This document shows positions 40,027-47,961 of a DNA stretch of 47,961 nt, in pieces. The position numbers and the translations under genes were made by a program. The stretch's first letter is position 1, and every line of letters starts with the position of its first letter. Origin of the DNA: an uncultured Prevotella sp. (GTDB lineage: Bacteria > Bacteroidota > Bacteroidia > Bacteroidales > Bacteroidaceae). The stretch spans positions 1 through 47,961 of the forward strand of contig URLI01000013.1 of the NCBI GenBank assembly GCA_900548585.1, read 5' to 3'. The notes under the pieces are model-generated. The model searched no databases and was not told where the DNA came from. It saw only the letters and a list, made by a program, of their open reading frames with translations.

Positions 40027-41262
40027 ATGTATAACATCGCGATATATCTGTATCTGTTCGGCGTGGCCGTAACCAGCATATTCAGCCGCAAGGTGCGCAA
40101 GATGTGGCGCGGCGAGCGCGAGGCTGTGAAGACACTGCGGGAGAAAGTCGACCCGGAGGCGCGCTACGCATGGTTCCACGCTGCCTCGCTCGGCGAGTTC
40201 GAGCAAGGCCGCCCAATCATTGAGCGACTGCGGCGCGAGCATCCCGAATACAAGATACTCCTCACTTTCTTCTCGCCATCGGGCTATGAGGTGCGCAAGG
40301 ACTACGAGGGTGCCGACATCGTCTGCTACCTGCCGATAGACACCATAACAAACGCCCGCCGCTTCCTGCGCGCCGTGCGCCCGGAGGTCGCGTTTTTCAT
40401 AAAGTATGAGTTCTGGTATAACTACCTCCATATATTGAAGCACCGCAACGTTCCGGTGTATAGCGTCAGCTCGATATTCCGTCCGGGACAGATATTTTTC
40501 CGGTGGTATGGCTGGCAGTATTGGCGCGTGCTGAAGTGCTTCACCCATTTTTTCGTGCAGAACGAGCTCAGCAGGACGCTGCTCTCGACGATAGGCATAG
40601 ACAACGTTACGATAACGGGCGACACGCGCTTCGACCGCGTGCTGCAGATAAAGGAGCAGGCAAGGCGGCTGCCGGTGGTGGAAAGTTTCCTTGGTGATGC
40701 GGCGGATGGCGCGCAGGCCCGCTGCTTCGTCGCCGGCTCGTCGTGGCAGCCAGACGAGGAAATCTTCATGGAATACTTCGAGCAGCACCCGGAATGGAAA
40801 CTGATAATAGCACCACACGTTATAGACGAGGATCACCTTCGGCAGATAGAGAGCATGACGAGGCGCAGAGTGGCGCGCTACACGCAGGCCGACGAGGCTT
40901 CAGTACGTGGGGCGGACATACTCGTTATTGACTGCTTCGGACTGCTGTCGGGCATCTACCGCTACGGCACGGTGGCATACGTCGGCGGCGGCTTCGGCGT
41001 GGGAATACACAACCTGCCCGAGGCTGCGGTGTGGAGCGTGCCGGTGTTCTTCGGCCCCAACAACGGCAGATTCCAGGAGGCGCAGGCCTTGAAGTCGTGC
41101 GGCGGGGGCATAGAGATACACAGTCATTACGATTTCGCGGCCCGGATGGACAGCCTCACTGCCGTTCCCGGCGAGATGCGCCGCCGTGGAAAGCTTGCCG
41201 GTGGGTATATCGCATCGCACGCCGGGGCAACAAAGAAGATACTCGGCAGCGTGAAACTTTGA
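40027..41262 (+). CDS. waaA: 3-deoxy-D-manno-octulosonic acid transferase
   Basis: This 411-residue GT30 glycosyltransferase adds Kdo from CMP-Kdo to lipid IVA at the inner-membrane surface. An N-terminal membrane helix (YNIAIYLYLFGVAVTSIFS) precedes the acceptor-side domain (WFHAASLGEFEQGRPIIE, with the conserved glutamate). The C-terminal donor-side domain has the YVGGGFGVGIHNLPEAAVW signature. It is coupled to gltX by a three-base gap. A strong hairpin follows at 41348. Confidence 0.94.
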   Translation: MYNIAIYLYLFGVAVTSIFSRKVRKMWRGEREAVKTLREKVDPEARYAWFHAASLGEFEQGRPIIERLRREHPEYKILLTFFSPSGYEVRKDYEGADIVCYLPIDTITNARRFLRAVRPEVAFFIKYEFWYNYLHILKHRNVPVYSVSSIFRPGQIFFRWYGWQYWRVLKCFTHFFVQNELSRTLLSTIGIDNVTITGDTRFDRVLQIKEQARRLPVVESFLGDAADGAQARCFVAGSSWQPDEEIFMEYFEQHPEWKLIIAPHVIDEDHLRQIESMTRRRVARYTQADEASVRGADILVIDCFGLLSGIYRYGTVAYVGGGFGVGIHNLPEAAVWSVPVFFGPNNGRFQEAQALKSCGGGIEIHSHYDFAARMDSLTAVPGEMRRRGKLAGGYIASHAGATKKILGSVKL

Positions 41263-41347
41263 GACACATATATGAACATTATGTGTCGAGGGAACATGCC
41301 GGGGCTGGCAAACCGGCAAACCAATTGCTCCGTGAATGAAAAAACGG

Positions 41348-41395
41348 CGGGCGTGATGTCACAAAAAGGCATCACGCCCGTTCTATTTATAGAAC
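41348..41395 (+). promoter_or_regulatory. Hairpin and palindrome immediately before the ECF sigma gene
   Basis: CGGGCGTGATG (41348-41358) pairs perfectly with CATCACGCCCG (41370-41380). Overlapping its end, GTTCTA-TTTA-TAGAAC (41380-41395) is a second perfect palindrome, three bases from the sigma-factor ATG at 41399. The first is a likely terminator for waaA; the second could be an operator or a translation-blocking stem. Confidence 0.7.
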
Positions 41396-41398
41396 GTA

Positions 41399-41902
41399 AT
41401 GTTAAGGAAGGATTTCATAGAGGTAATCGTGCCTATGAGGGAAAGACTGTTGGCGCGTGCCGCCGCAATGACCGGGAACGCCGGCTGCGCGGAGGATCTT
41501 GTGCAGGAGACGATGCTGCGCCTGTGGGACATTCACGGCCGGCTCGATGTGCGCGGCGACAACGAGGCGCTCGCCTTCACCATACTGCGCAACAAGTTCA
41601 TCGACAGCCGGCGGCGCGAGAAGGTCAGGATGAGGCACGCCACGGCGCCACCGGAAGACGTGGCGGCGGAGGAGACGGTTGCCGGACTTGACGACGTGGA
41701 ACTGATAAGGCGGATTGTCGATGCCCTGCCGCCCCTGCAGAGACAGACGTTCCGCATGAAGGAGATAGAGGGATATGAGGCATCAGAGATTTTGGAGATA
41801 ACGTCCTGCACGGCAGAAGCCCTCAGGCAGAACCTGTCGAGGGCGCGGCGGACGATAAGGGAGGAATATATGAGATTGACTGAAGGGAGGAGGAAAAGAT
41901 GA
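41399..41902 (+). CDS. RNA polymerase ECF sigma factor
   Basis: This 167-residue sigma-70 family protein of the extracytoplasmic function group has region 2 (GNAGCAEDLVQETMLRLWDIH, about residues 26-46) and ILRNKFIDSRRREK. Region 4 is LPPLQRQTFRMKEIEGYEASEILEITSCTAEALRQNLSRARRTIRE, with its helix-turn-helix. Region 3 is absent, as usual. It overlaps the next gene by ATGA, typical of a sigma/anti-sigma pair. No clear promoter lies in the 136-bp gap upstream. Confidence 0.92.
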   Translation: MLRKDFIEVIVPMRERLLARAAAMTGNAGCAEDLVQETMLRLWDIHGRLDVRGDNEALAFTILRNKFIDSRRREKVRMRHATAPPEDVAAEETVAGLDDVELIRRIVDALPPLQRQTFRMKEIEGYEASEILEITSCTAEALRQNLSRARRTIREEYMRLTEGRRKR

Positions 41903-42285
41903 AGGAACTTGCAGAGAAGTATCTCGAAGGGCTGACAACATGCGGCGAGGAGCAACGCTTGCGCGACTTCTTCGGCTCGCCCACAACCGTGGCTGGCGAG
42001 GACATGCGGTGGCTTCGCGCATTGTCGGGATATGTCGAGCAGGAGAAACACCCGGCACGCGGCAGCCGGTGGAAACTGTGGGCGGCGTTGAAGACTGCGG
42101 CGTGTGCGGCAATGGTCGTGGCGGCCTGGCTTATGTTCCCGCCAGATACTGGCGCGGAGAGTTTCGCGGTGATAGACGGCGTGCGTGTCGAGGACCCGCA
42201 GACCGTCGAGGCGGAGGCTATGAAGGCGCTTGACATGGTATGTATAGAAAAGGATGAAGTGTTCGATGCGCTGGATGTCCGGTGA
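41899..42285 (+). CDS. Putative anti-sigma factor, single-span membrane protein
   Basis: This 128-residue protein overlaps the sigma gene by four bases. The cytoplasmic N-terminal half (KELAEKYLEGLTTCGEEQRLRDFFG...) is helical, like anti-sigma domains that bind ECF factors. One transmembrane helix follows (AALKTAACAAMVVAAWLMFP, about residues 66-85), then a short acidic periplasmic tail. It lacks a recognisable zinc motif. The role is inferred from gene order and layout. Confidence 0.7.
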   Translation: MKELAEKYLEGLTTCGEEQRLRDFFGSPTTVAGEDMRWLRALSGYVEQEKHPARGSRWKLWAALKTAACAAMVVAAWLMFPPDTGAESFAVIDGVRVEDPQTVEAEAMKALDMVCIEKDEVFDALDVR

Positions 42286-42314
42286 ATGGGACCGCATCGT
42301 GAAAAAAGGAATAT

Positions 42315-42764
42315 ATGGAAAGGAAAACATCTATGCCGCAGGGCATATTTAAGATTCTCATCTTTACGGTGATGATAATGTCTGCCGCCGTGGCGCAGGC
42401 GCAGGACAACCTTGCCGTCGGCGCGGTATTCGAGAAATACGGGATGAGGAAAGGGTGCAAGATGGTGACGCTGGTTGACGGAAAACTCAAGGGGCGGCAA
42501 CTAAAGCTTTACAAGAGCCTGACCTACCGGGCGTATGGCAGTGAGATAGTGGGTATGCTGAAGGCTGACCGCAAGCGGGCGCGGAAGATAACGGAGGTGG
42601 TGGTCGACGGATGTGTCGAGAGCGGCTTCTATGTCTTCCCTCCGCGTGACGGCGGTCTGAACCGATACATGCTTTACCGCCGGGTTAGCGACAAGGCGGG
42701 CGCGGTGATATACATCGAGGCATATCTCCCGCCAGACGAGATACGGAAGATATGCAGGCGATAG
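42315..42764 (+). CDS. DUF6108-family secreted protein
   Basis: This 149-residue protein has a signal peptide (GIFKILIFTVMIMSAAVAQAQ). The conserved DUF6108-like body includes VFEKYGMRKGCKMVTLVDGKLKGRQLKLYKSLTYRA (about residues 41-76). ATG 42315 follows AAAAAAGGA, a reasonable binding site. The function is unknown. It lies in the sigma-factor gene group, 29 bp after the anti-sigma gene. Confidence 0.7.
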   Translation: MERKTSMPQGIFKILIFTVMIMSAAVAQAQDNLAVGAVFEKYGMRKGCKMVTLVDGKLKGRQLKLYKSLTYRAYGSEIVGMLKADRKRARKITEVVVDGCVESGFYVFPPRDGGLNRYMLYRRVSDKAGAVIYIEAYLPPDEIRKICRR

Positions 42765-42804
42765 TCTGGTTTGTATGAAATCAATAATTTATAACTGTAA
42801 GAAT

Positions 42805-43659
42805 ATGAAGGCATTTACTTTTATTGTCGCCGTGCTGTTACCGTTGGCGGCAATGGCGGAGGAGAAGAACGACACCACTGTGAACTATGGCAAACGCAAG
42901 GTGGTGATAAGCGGGAATGACTGGGAAACGTCGGTCAAGGTGCTCGACATGAAGGGCAACGAGTATGATAAGATCTACGAGGCGCGCTATTCTGACTTGA
43001 CCGAGGAGAAGACTTTCTTCTTCAGGTCGCCGCTGCTCAACCAGCAGAAAACGCGCTACGAGCCGCTCACGCCGGTCTGTTTCGTAGGTCTGGGGACTGT
43101 CAGTGGCTCATCGCTCGGCTTTGCCAACTCCGGCGACCTGCACGTCCGTGGCGTCGGCACGGTGGAATTTGGTATCCCGGTGATGTCGATCGAGCAGACT
43201 GACGGTGGCGACGGCATCGGCGTGACATGGGACGTGTCGGTACTGATGGGGCGCATCATGTTCAAGAAGGGCTACAACCTCGGCAACGACGAGAACATGA
43301 ACGCCGTGGTGAAGGACAATGCGGACGACCGCTACGGGCATTTGAACTATTTCGGCGGACGCATGAGGCTTATGGCCCACCGGCTGTTCCCGCTGTGGAA
43401 AGACCGTTTCGGCGTCGCTCTCGGCTGCTCAATGGACATGCATGGCGACGAGAACTCGTTCTGGAAGAAGAAAAAGAGTGACAGGAGGCACGCCGAGTCG
43501 GCAGACCTCAACATGCGTGCCTTCGGCTTCGGGATAGACTTTCAGGCAAGTTACAACGGCATCGTGGTCTATGCCCACAAGTCGCTCACGGCGATGTTCG
43601 ACCGCAGCATGGCCCCTGCCGCCTTTCCATTCACGGTCGGTGTCGGGGTTACGTTTTAG
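42805..43659 (+). CDS. Predicted outer-membrane beta-barrel protein
   Basis: This 284-residue protein has a signal peptide (MKAFTFIVAVLLPLAAMAEE), a periplasmic N-terminal part, and from about residue 90 alternating strands that end in VGVGVTF, the C-terminal phenylalanine of barrel proteins. ATG 42805 opens the signal peptide directly; the upstream ATG 42775 is the alternative. It is the last gene of the sigma-factor group and a plausible target of that regulator. Family unknown. Confidence 0.65.
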   Translation: MKAFTFIVAVLLPLAAMAEEKNDTTVNYGKRKVVISGNDWETSVKVLDMKGNEYDKIYEARYSDLTEEKTFFFRSPLLNQQKTRYEPLTPVCFVGLGTVSGSSLGFANSGDLHVRGVGTVEFGIPVMSIEQTDGGDGIGVTWDVSVLMGRIMFKKGYNLGNDENMNAVVKDNADDRYGHLNYFGGRMRLMAHRLFPLWKDRFGVALGCSMDMHGDENSFWKKKKSDRRHAESADLNMRAFGFGIDFQASYNGIVVYAHKSLTAMFDRSMAPAAFPFTVGVGVTF

Positions 43660-43677
43660 CGGCAAGCCCGGGATGGG

Positions 43678-44604
43678 CTATGCCTTGGCACCATCCACCG
43701 CATTCTTGCGCTTGTTGGAGAGATACATCCCGGAAAGTATCAGCGCCGAGCCGATGGTGAAATATGCCGTGATCTGCTCGTCAAGCACCATCCATGCCAC
43801 GATGATGGTCGCTATCGGGTTGAAATAAACCCAGTTGGTGACCGCCAGTGCGCCGAGTTTCGCCATGCACCAGTTCCACGTCAGGTAGCACGCCATCGAG
43901 GCGACGCAGCCGAGGAACAGCAGGTTGGCCATCACCTGGGGGCGCAGCAGCACCTCCGCCGATGGCAGCCCCGGCTCTATTACATAATAAGGCAGTGCCG
44001 TGACGATGCCATAGAAGAAAACTTTGCGCGTAAGGAAAAGTGCGGGGTAGCGGCCCGTCAGCGGCTTCATCAGCAGCGAGTAAAACGCCCACGATATGCA
44101 CGCGACGAACGCCAGGGAGTCGCCGCGTGGGTCGAGGCGCAGCACGAAGCGCCCGTTGAGCACCACGATGGCCATGCCGGCGAACGCGAGGACAGACCCG
44201 ATGACCTGCATCCGGCTGAAACGCTCGCTACGGTATATGGCGGCAAAGAGCAGCATCGTGAACAGCGGGCAGGAGCAAACGATTAGCGATGCGTTGGTGG
44301 CGGCGGTGTATTGCAGCGCGATATTCTGCGATATGAAAAACAACGAGCCAGACGTGATGCCCAGCCCGGCCATCTTCAGCTCTTCCTTCCAGTTGTTGGC
44401 GAACCACATGAATTTGTGCCCGCGAGTCCTTGCCAGCGAGAAAGCCAGCAACAGGACGTATGCGATGAGGAACCTGATGATGAATATGTTGAGCGGCGAG
44501 AGACCGCTGTTTATCAGTAGCTTAGTCCATACGAAAGTCGTTCCCCACACAGCAATGGTGAGGAAGGCCACAAAATGGTACAGAATGTTGTTGCCGTTTT
44601 TCAT
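43678..44604 (-). CDS. EamA/DMT-family transporter
   Basis: This 308-residue inner-membrane protein has about ten transmembrane helices arranged as two EamA repeats, e.g. HFVAFLTIAVWGTTFVWTKLL at the start and VTNWVYFNPIATIIVAWMVL in the second repeat. Such carriers export metabolites or amino acids; the substrate is not predictable. It ends in a basic tail (NKRKNAVDGAKA), 18 bp from the convergent barrel gene. Confidence 0.9.
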   Translation of the reverse strand: MKNGNNILYHFVAFLTIAVWGTTFVWTKLLINSGLSPLNIFIIRFLIAYVLLLAFSLARTRGHKFMWFANNWKEELKMAGLGITSGSLFFISQNIALQYTAATNASLIVCSCPLFTMLLFAAIYRSERFSRMQVIGSVLAFAGMAIVVLNGRFVLRLDPRGDSLAFVACISWAFYSLLMKPLTGRYPALFLTRKVFFYGIVTALPYYVIEPGLPSAEVLLRPQVMANLLFLGCVASMACYLTWNWCMAKLGALAVTNWVYFNPIATIIVAWMVLDEQITAYFTIGSALILSGMYLSNKRKNAVDGAKA

Positions 44605-44678
44605 GCCGCAAGATTAGCCTGAGGTTATGAAACCGTAAAGAAACCCAAGAAGATTGTTGCTGTAAGTGTTTTGACCCA

Positions 44679-44689
44679 AACCGGTCATT
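44679..44689 (+). repeat. AACCGGTCATT dispersed element, copy 5
   Basis: The extended copy reads TTTTGACCCAAACCGGTCAT and continues TGCAACGCAGATTT. It is closely similar to the copy at 25928. Both neighbouring genes are on the minus strand, so this copy points against its neighbours. Confidence 0.7.
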
Positions 44690-44816
44690 GCAACGCAGAT
44701 TTCTCCATTCCCTCATGGCAACCCGTTCCCCGGCTGCTCTCGCTGAAGAACAGCCCGGCGGTGGCGACACTCTGGAACACCCACCCCGCATTGCCGGTTG
44801 GCTCATGGTGTGTTCC

Positions 44817-45317
44817 TCACTCCTTGTACCATTTCATGTATTCCACATAGTGGGCGGCGTTGTCCGTCTGTCCAGGCTTGGTTTTCTTTATGAACTTGGC
44901 AGGCACGCCACCCCATATCTCGTGCGGCCCCACTTTCGTCCCGCCCACTACCAGTGCGCCGGCTGCGACGATGGCTCCCTCGCCGATGTCGCAGCTGTCG
45001 AGCAGCGTGCTTCCCATGCCGATGAGCGCGTGGTCGTGGATTGTGCAGGCGTGCACTGTTGCGTTGTGGCCTATCGTCACGTCGCTGCCGATGTTCAGCG
45101 GCCCGGTGTACCGCGTGGTGTGCAGGCACGCGCCGTCCTGAACGTTGGTGCGGTCGCCTATGGCAATCGGCGCCACGTCGCCGCGCACAACGGCGTTGAA
45201 CCAAACCGAGCACTCGTCGCCCATTGTCACTTCGCCAACAATCGTGGCGTTCTCACTGAAATAGCAGTCCTTGCCCCATTGCGGCTTCAGACCGTTCACT
45301 TCCTTTATCAGAGCCAT
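44817..45317 (-). CDS. Gamma-carbonic anhydrase-like hexapeptide protein
   Basis: This 166-residue left-handed beta-helix protein belongs to the YrdA/PaaY/gamma-carbonic anhydrase family. Hexapeptide repeats run through FSENATIVGEVTMGDECSVWFNAVVRGDVAPIAIG and SDVTIGHNATVHACTIHDHALIGMGSTLLD. The zinc-binding histidines (H79-type in IGHNATVH and IHDH) are present. The start (MALIKEVNGLKPQWGKDCYFSENA) is typical. Enzymatic activity is not certain. It has an upstream -7 element at 45382-45389. Confidence 0.9.
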   Translation of the reverse strand: MALIKEVNGLKPQWGKDCYFSENATIVGEVTMGDECSVWFNAVVRGDVAPIAIGDRTNVQDGACLHTTRYTGPLNIGSDVTIGHNATVHACTIHDHALIGMGSTLLDSCDIGEGAIVAAGALVVGGTKVGPHEIWGGVPAKFIKKTKPGQTDNAAHYVEYMKWYKE

Positions 45318-45644
45318 TTTTCCTTTCCTTTAATTATTGCGTGCGCCAATGCGGCCTCCGCGTGAAACTTTTTCAGGAGTGCAAAGTTAATAAAAATACT
45401 GCAATCCGGCATGTTCCGCGTAATTTTTATTTTTGGCATCCGGCTTTTGAACACCCGGTTGGGGCTGTTTGTTCGTAATAATCTTGTAACAGTATTGTAA
45501 TATCCGGATTTATTCGTAATTTTGCACGCGGAATTGTGACATTCACTTTTCATGTTGTTGAACATACGGATTTTACACAAGGGCAGATGGTATGCACGGG
45601 CAATGTACTATTAACATTACAAAATCGACTCTGGAGGCGGACCG
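45318..45644. other. 327-bp divergent intergenic region
   Basis: It contains a minus-strand -7 element TAACTTTG (45382-45389) for the gamma-carbonic anhydrase gene and a plus-strand promoter at 45495-45524. Nothing else recognisable was found. Confidence 0.75.
45495..45524 (+). promoter_or_regulatory. Promoter of the phosphoethanolamine transferase gene
   Basis: TTG (45495-45497), 19 bp, TAATTTTG (45517-45524), CACGC. Good consensus. The leader is about 115 bases long. Confidence 0.75.
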
Positions 45645-47327
45645 ATGAAGATTCCTGTTTTTCCGAGAAGGATATTTGAGGCGACAAGGCAACTCGTGGA
45701 TGAAAATTTCACGTTCATCATTTTCATGGTGTGCTGCAACCTGCCGGTGCTGACAACATACGATAATGTCGGCACGGTGGTCACGCAGTTCGTTTACATA
45801 TTCGTTGTCAACGTCCTCGTGGCGCTGCTGCTGTGCGCCATACCCCGGGGGAAAGCGCGGAAAACGGCGCAGGCCGTGGTAATCGCGGTTTCGCTGCTGC
45901 TCTTTTTCCTCTACACCTATTTCGAGATATTCTACCATGGCGTACCAGACCAGTCCGTTCTCGAGATAATCCTCGAGACGACACCGTCCGAGGCATCGGG
46001 CTATGTCATGGCATATCTTATGAACGCATGGTACGTTGTGGCGTTCGTCTCCGTGCTGGCCGTGTCATATTTGATATTGCGCCATGCCGGGAAACTCCGC
46101 AGTAAGCGTGGCGTGGTCTCCGCCGTCAGTGCGATGGTGCTTGCCGGCGCGTTTATGGCGCTGGGCAACATCGTTGTCGAGAAACTTAACCGCGACATGA
46201 GCACCTACAGGCGCGTGAGGTATGAGGGGTGCTCTGTCATCGGCATGACGCTGCTGATGGTGAAGGCCGTGAGCAACATGCACGCGATGAGCAAGATGGA
46301 GGGCGGACTGAGACACAAGCCTGTGATACTGCGGAACGACAGTTCCATCCCATACGTCGTGTATATCCTCGGCGAGTCCGTCACGCGCCACCACCTCGGC
46401 CTCTACGGCTATCATCTCAACACCACGCCGTTGCTCAGCGCCAGGGAGAGGCAGGGCAACTTCATAAAGTTCACCGACGTGATAAGCCCGGATCCCGTGA
46501 CGAGGAAGTCGCTCGGCAAGATGTTCACATTCCACCGCCGTGGGATGAAGGGCGAATGGTATGAGAGCACCGACCTGTTCTCGATATTGCGGCAGGCTGG
46601 CTATCACACTGCGTGGCTCTCCAACCAGGAATATTCCGGCAAGCACGTCAACACCGCCCGGCTCTATGCGAGCCGGTGCGACACTTGCGCCTACACGCTA
46701 TACAGGGTTATGGGAAACCACACCATTGCCGACCCCTACGACGAGGCTCTGTTCCCGCTGCTGGACAATGTGCTGGCAAGGCCACGCCGGAAGAACTTCA
46801 TCGTGCTTCACATGATGGGCGCGCACCAGCTGTACAGCGCGCGTTACCCGCAGTCGCGCAGGAAGTTCACTGCGGCACAGGAGTACGGCGCCACGGCAAG
46901 GATAAGAGCAGAGAAGGCTGACTATGACAATGCCGTGCTGTACAACGACAGCGTGATAGACGCCGTGATAAGGAGGTTCGAGGACAAGGATGCCATCGTC
47001 GTCTATACCCCGGACCACGGAGAGGACGTGATGGAGGAGAATGTGAGGATGCCAGGGCACTACGAGATGAATCCCAACCGGCAGATGGTCGAGATACCAA
47101 TGATCGTATGGGTGTCTGACAAGTTCAGGGAAAAGCGCCCGGGGCTTGTCGAACGCATCCGGCGGTCTGCCGCCCGCCCTTTCGTTACCGACGACATGAT
47201 ACACACCCTGCTGGATCTCATGCAGATAAGCACCAAGGAATACTGCGGGCGTTTCAGCGTGATAAACGACAGGTACGACAGCGGGCGCATACGCTACTGC
47301 GGCGACAGGAGATACCGGCGCAATTAG
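45645..47327 (+). CDS. Phosphoethanolamine transferase (sulfatase superfamily)
   Basis: This 560-residue inner-membrane enzyme of the EptA/alkaline phosphatase superfamily transfers phosphoethanolamine from phosphatidylethanolamine, often to lipid A. Four to five N-terminal transmembrane helices (to about residue 180) precede the periplasmic catalytic domain. The metal-binding GES has E244 (YILGESVTRHHLG), the likely nucleophile is T286 (DPVTRKSLGKMFTF), and the zinc residues D457 and H458 lie in TPDHGEDVMEE. It has few cysteines compared with enterobacterial EptA. Such modification is linked to polymyxin resistance in other bacteria; here this is inference. waaA, acting on lipid A, is 4 kb upstream. 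Confidence 0.9.
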   Translation: MKIPVFPRRIFEATRQLVDENFTFIIFMVCCNLPVLTTYDNVGTVVTQFVYIFVVNVLVALLLCAIPRGKARKTAQAVVIAVSLLLFFLYTYFEIFYHGVPDQSVLEIILETTPSEASGYVMAYLMNAWYVVAFVSVLAVSYLILRHAGKLRSKRGVVSAVSAMVLAGAFMALGNIVVEKLNRDMSTYRRVRYEGCSVIGMTLLMVKAVSNMHAMSKMEGGLRHKPVILRNDSSIPYVVYILGESVTRHHLGLYGYHLNTTPLLSARERQGNFIKFTDVISPDPVTRKSLGKMFTFHRRGMKGEWYESTDLFSILRQAGYHTAWLSNQEYSGKHVNTARLYASRCDTCAYTLYRVMGNHTIADPYDEALFPLLDNVLARPRRKNFIVLHMMGAHQLYSARYPQSRRKFTAAQEYGATARIRAEKADYDNAVLYNDSVIDAVIRRFEDKDAIVVYTPDHGEDVMEENVRMPGHYEMNPNRQMVEIPMIVWVSDKFREKRPGLVERIRRSAARPFVTDDMIHTLLDLMQISTKEYCGRFSVINDRYDSGRIRYCGDRRYRRN

Positions 47328-47442
47328 GCGCGGGAGGGGTGTCGTGCGACGAGTTGTCCTTATGCTTTTTTAACGCGGCGCATTTGTACGATTTGCCGTG
47401 CGCACGCCGTTGTATATCCAGATGACTAAACAAATATATAAA

Positions 47443-47850
47443 ATGATGAAAAAGAAAATCACTTATCTTTTCATGGCCTTGGCCATGATGCTTGCATTCT
47501 CCTCATGCGGCGACGACCCCGAGGCAATACTGACCCCGCAGACGTTGAGGAACACCGAGTGGAGCGGGTCGTTCATTAAACTGAGGGACGGCGCAGTCGA
47601 GAGCAGCAAAATAATCACGGTCACTTTCGACAGTGACAACCATGGCGTCTACGTGCTTAACGGCAGGCGTTGCGACTTCAATTTCACTCTGAAAGGACTG
47701 AAGTTCTCGCTTACGGACGGTTACTTCACCGATGTCAACGGCATTTACGAATTGGAGTCGGACGTCGTGGGCAATACGCTCGTTATGAGCAAGTCGAACG
47801 GAAGGAACACAGAGACACTGAGGCTGAACCGAGTGGAGAAGCCTCTGTAA
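47443..47850 (+). CDS. Small lipoprotein, lipocalin-like
   Basis: This 135-residue protein has a lipoprotein signal (MMKKKITYLFMALAMMLAFSSCGDD, lipidated C22). Beta strands follow, beginning at TLRNTEWSGSFIKL, with VTFDSDNHGVYVLNGRR and GIYELESDVVGNTLVMSKS typical of small lipocalin-like Bacteroidetes lipoproteins. ATG 47443 or 47446 opens the signal peptide; the open frame from 47398 adds 15 unlikely residues. It is followed five bases later by a tandem pair of the dispersed element. Confidence 0.7.
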   Translation: MMKKKITYLFMALAMMLAFSSCGDDPEAILTPQTLRNTEWSGSFIKLRDGAVESSKIITVTFDSDNHGVYVLNGRRCDFNFTLKGLKFSLTDGYFTDVNGIYELESDVVGNTLVMSKSNGRNTETLRLNRVEKPL

Positions 47851-47855
47851 CCCCA

Positions 47856-47884
47856 AACCGGTCATTAAACCCCAATCGGTCATT
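47856..47884 (+). repeat. AACCGGTCATT dispersed element, copies 6 and 7 (tandem)
   Basis: AACCGGTCATT (47856-47866) and AATCGGTCATT (47874-47884) occur 18 bp apart in matching context (CCCCAAACCGG and CCCCAATCGG). A tail GGACTGATTGTAGTCGG follows, like the tail of copy 1 (CAGACTGATTGCAGCCGG). Confidence 0.75.
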
Positions 47885-47961
47885 AGAGCCCGGACTGATT
47901 GTAGTCGGTTGCCCAAGCAGATTGGCTGTTGTTTTTTTGCAGGCGTAGCGGGCTACGTCAA

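Noticed and set aside
39400..40836. 478-codon minus-strand frame opposite gltX and waaA
   Set aside because: It spans two recognised genes on the other strand and resembles no family.
44609..44616. TAATCTTG on the minus strand as promoter of the EamA transporter gene
   Set aside because: It lies only five bases before the start codon, so the transcript would be leaderless or lack the start; evidence is too weak.

Overview
The window looks like a chromosomal segment of a Bacteroidales bacterium, most likely a relatively GC-rich member of the Prevotellaceae. The reasons are a complete type IX secretion core (porP-porK-porL-porM-porN), promoters of the Bacteroidetes type (TTTG, about 19-21 bp, TAnnTTTG), few Shine-Dalgarno sequences, and small families found mainly in this order (DUF2795, DUF3467, DUF6108). 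The species cannot be named from the sequence alone. No plasmid, prophage, complete insertion sequence or CRISPR array was seen.

Layout. 1-90 is the 3' tail of a 5S rRNA and the rRNA-operon terminator. 250-1842 holds a degenerate methyltransferase-like gene, a PduO-type cobalamin adenosyltransferase and a DUF2795 protein. 2252-8859 is the T9SS cluster: outer-membrane PorP, lipoprotein PorK (GldK), the inner-membrane motor PorL/PorM (GldL/GldM), PorN (GldN) and a small beta-barrel protein. 8944-10507 (minus) encodes pabB and pabC for p-aminobenzoate. rpsU (minus) and xerC-hpf (plus) diverge from a shared intergenic region.

12555-25819 is the conserved information-processing block: tRNA-Thr(UGU), tRNA-Tyr, tRNA-Gly, tRNA-Thr(GGU), tuf, tRNA-Trp, secE, nusG, rplK, rplA, rplJ, rplL, rpoB, rpoC. 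A hairpin with a T-rich tail lies between rplL and rpoB. trpS and a DUF3467 gene follow. Between DUF3467 and priA is an AT-richer insert with a membrane-anchored FxLYD-like protein and an Eco47II-type restriction endonuclease that has no methyltransferase beside it.

29741-47961 holds priA, several lipoproteins, a FadL/OmpP1 porin (minus), a PgpH-type c-di-AMP phosphodiesterase (minus), gltX-waaA, an ECF sigma factor overlapping a putative anti-sigma gene followed by a DUF6108 protein and a beta-barrel protein, an EamA transporter and a gamma-carbonic anhydrase-like protein (both minus), a phosphoethanolamine transferase and a terminal lipoprotein.

The most unusual structure is in intergenic DNA. 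Two arrays 31 kb apart (2037-2118 and 33316-33419) carry a nearly palindromic 16-bp core at an exact 22-bp period with changing 6-bp spacers. A second dispersed element with core AACCGGTCATT occurs at least seven times, mostly just downstream of genes and in the same orientation. One element copy lies 40 bp before the first array, and related motifs occupy the porP leader and start codon. These two families are the best candidates for an undescribed system.
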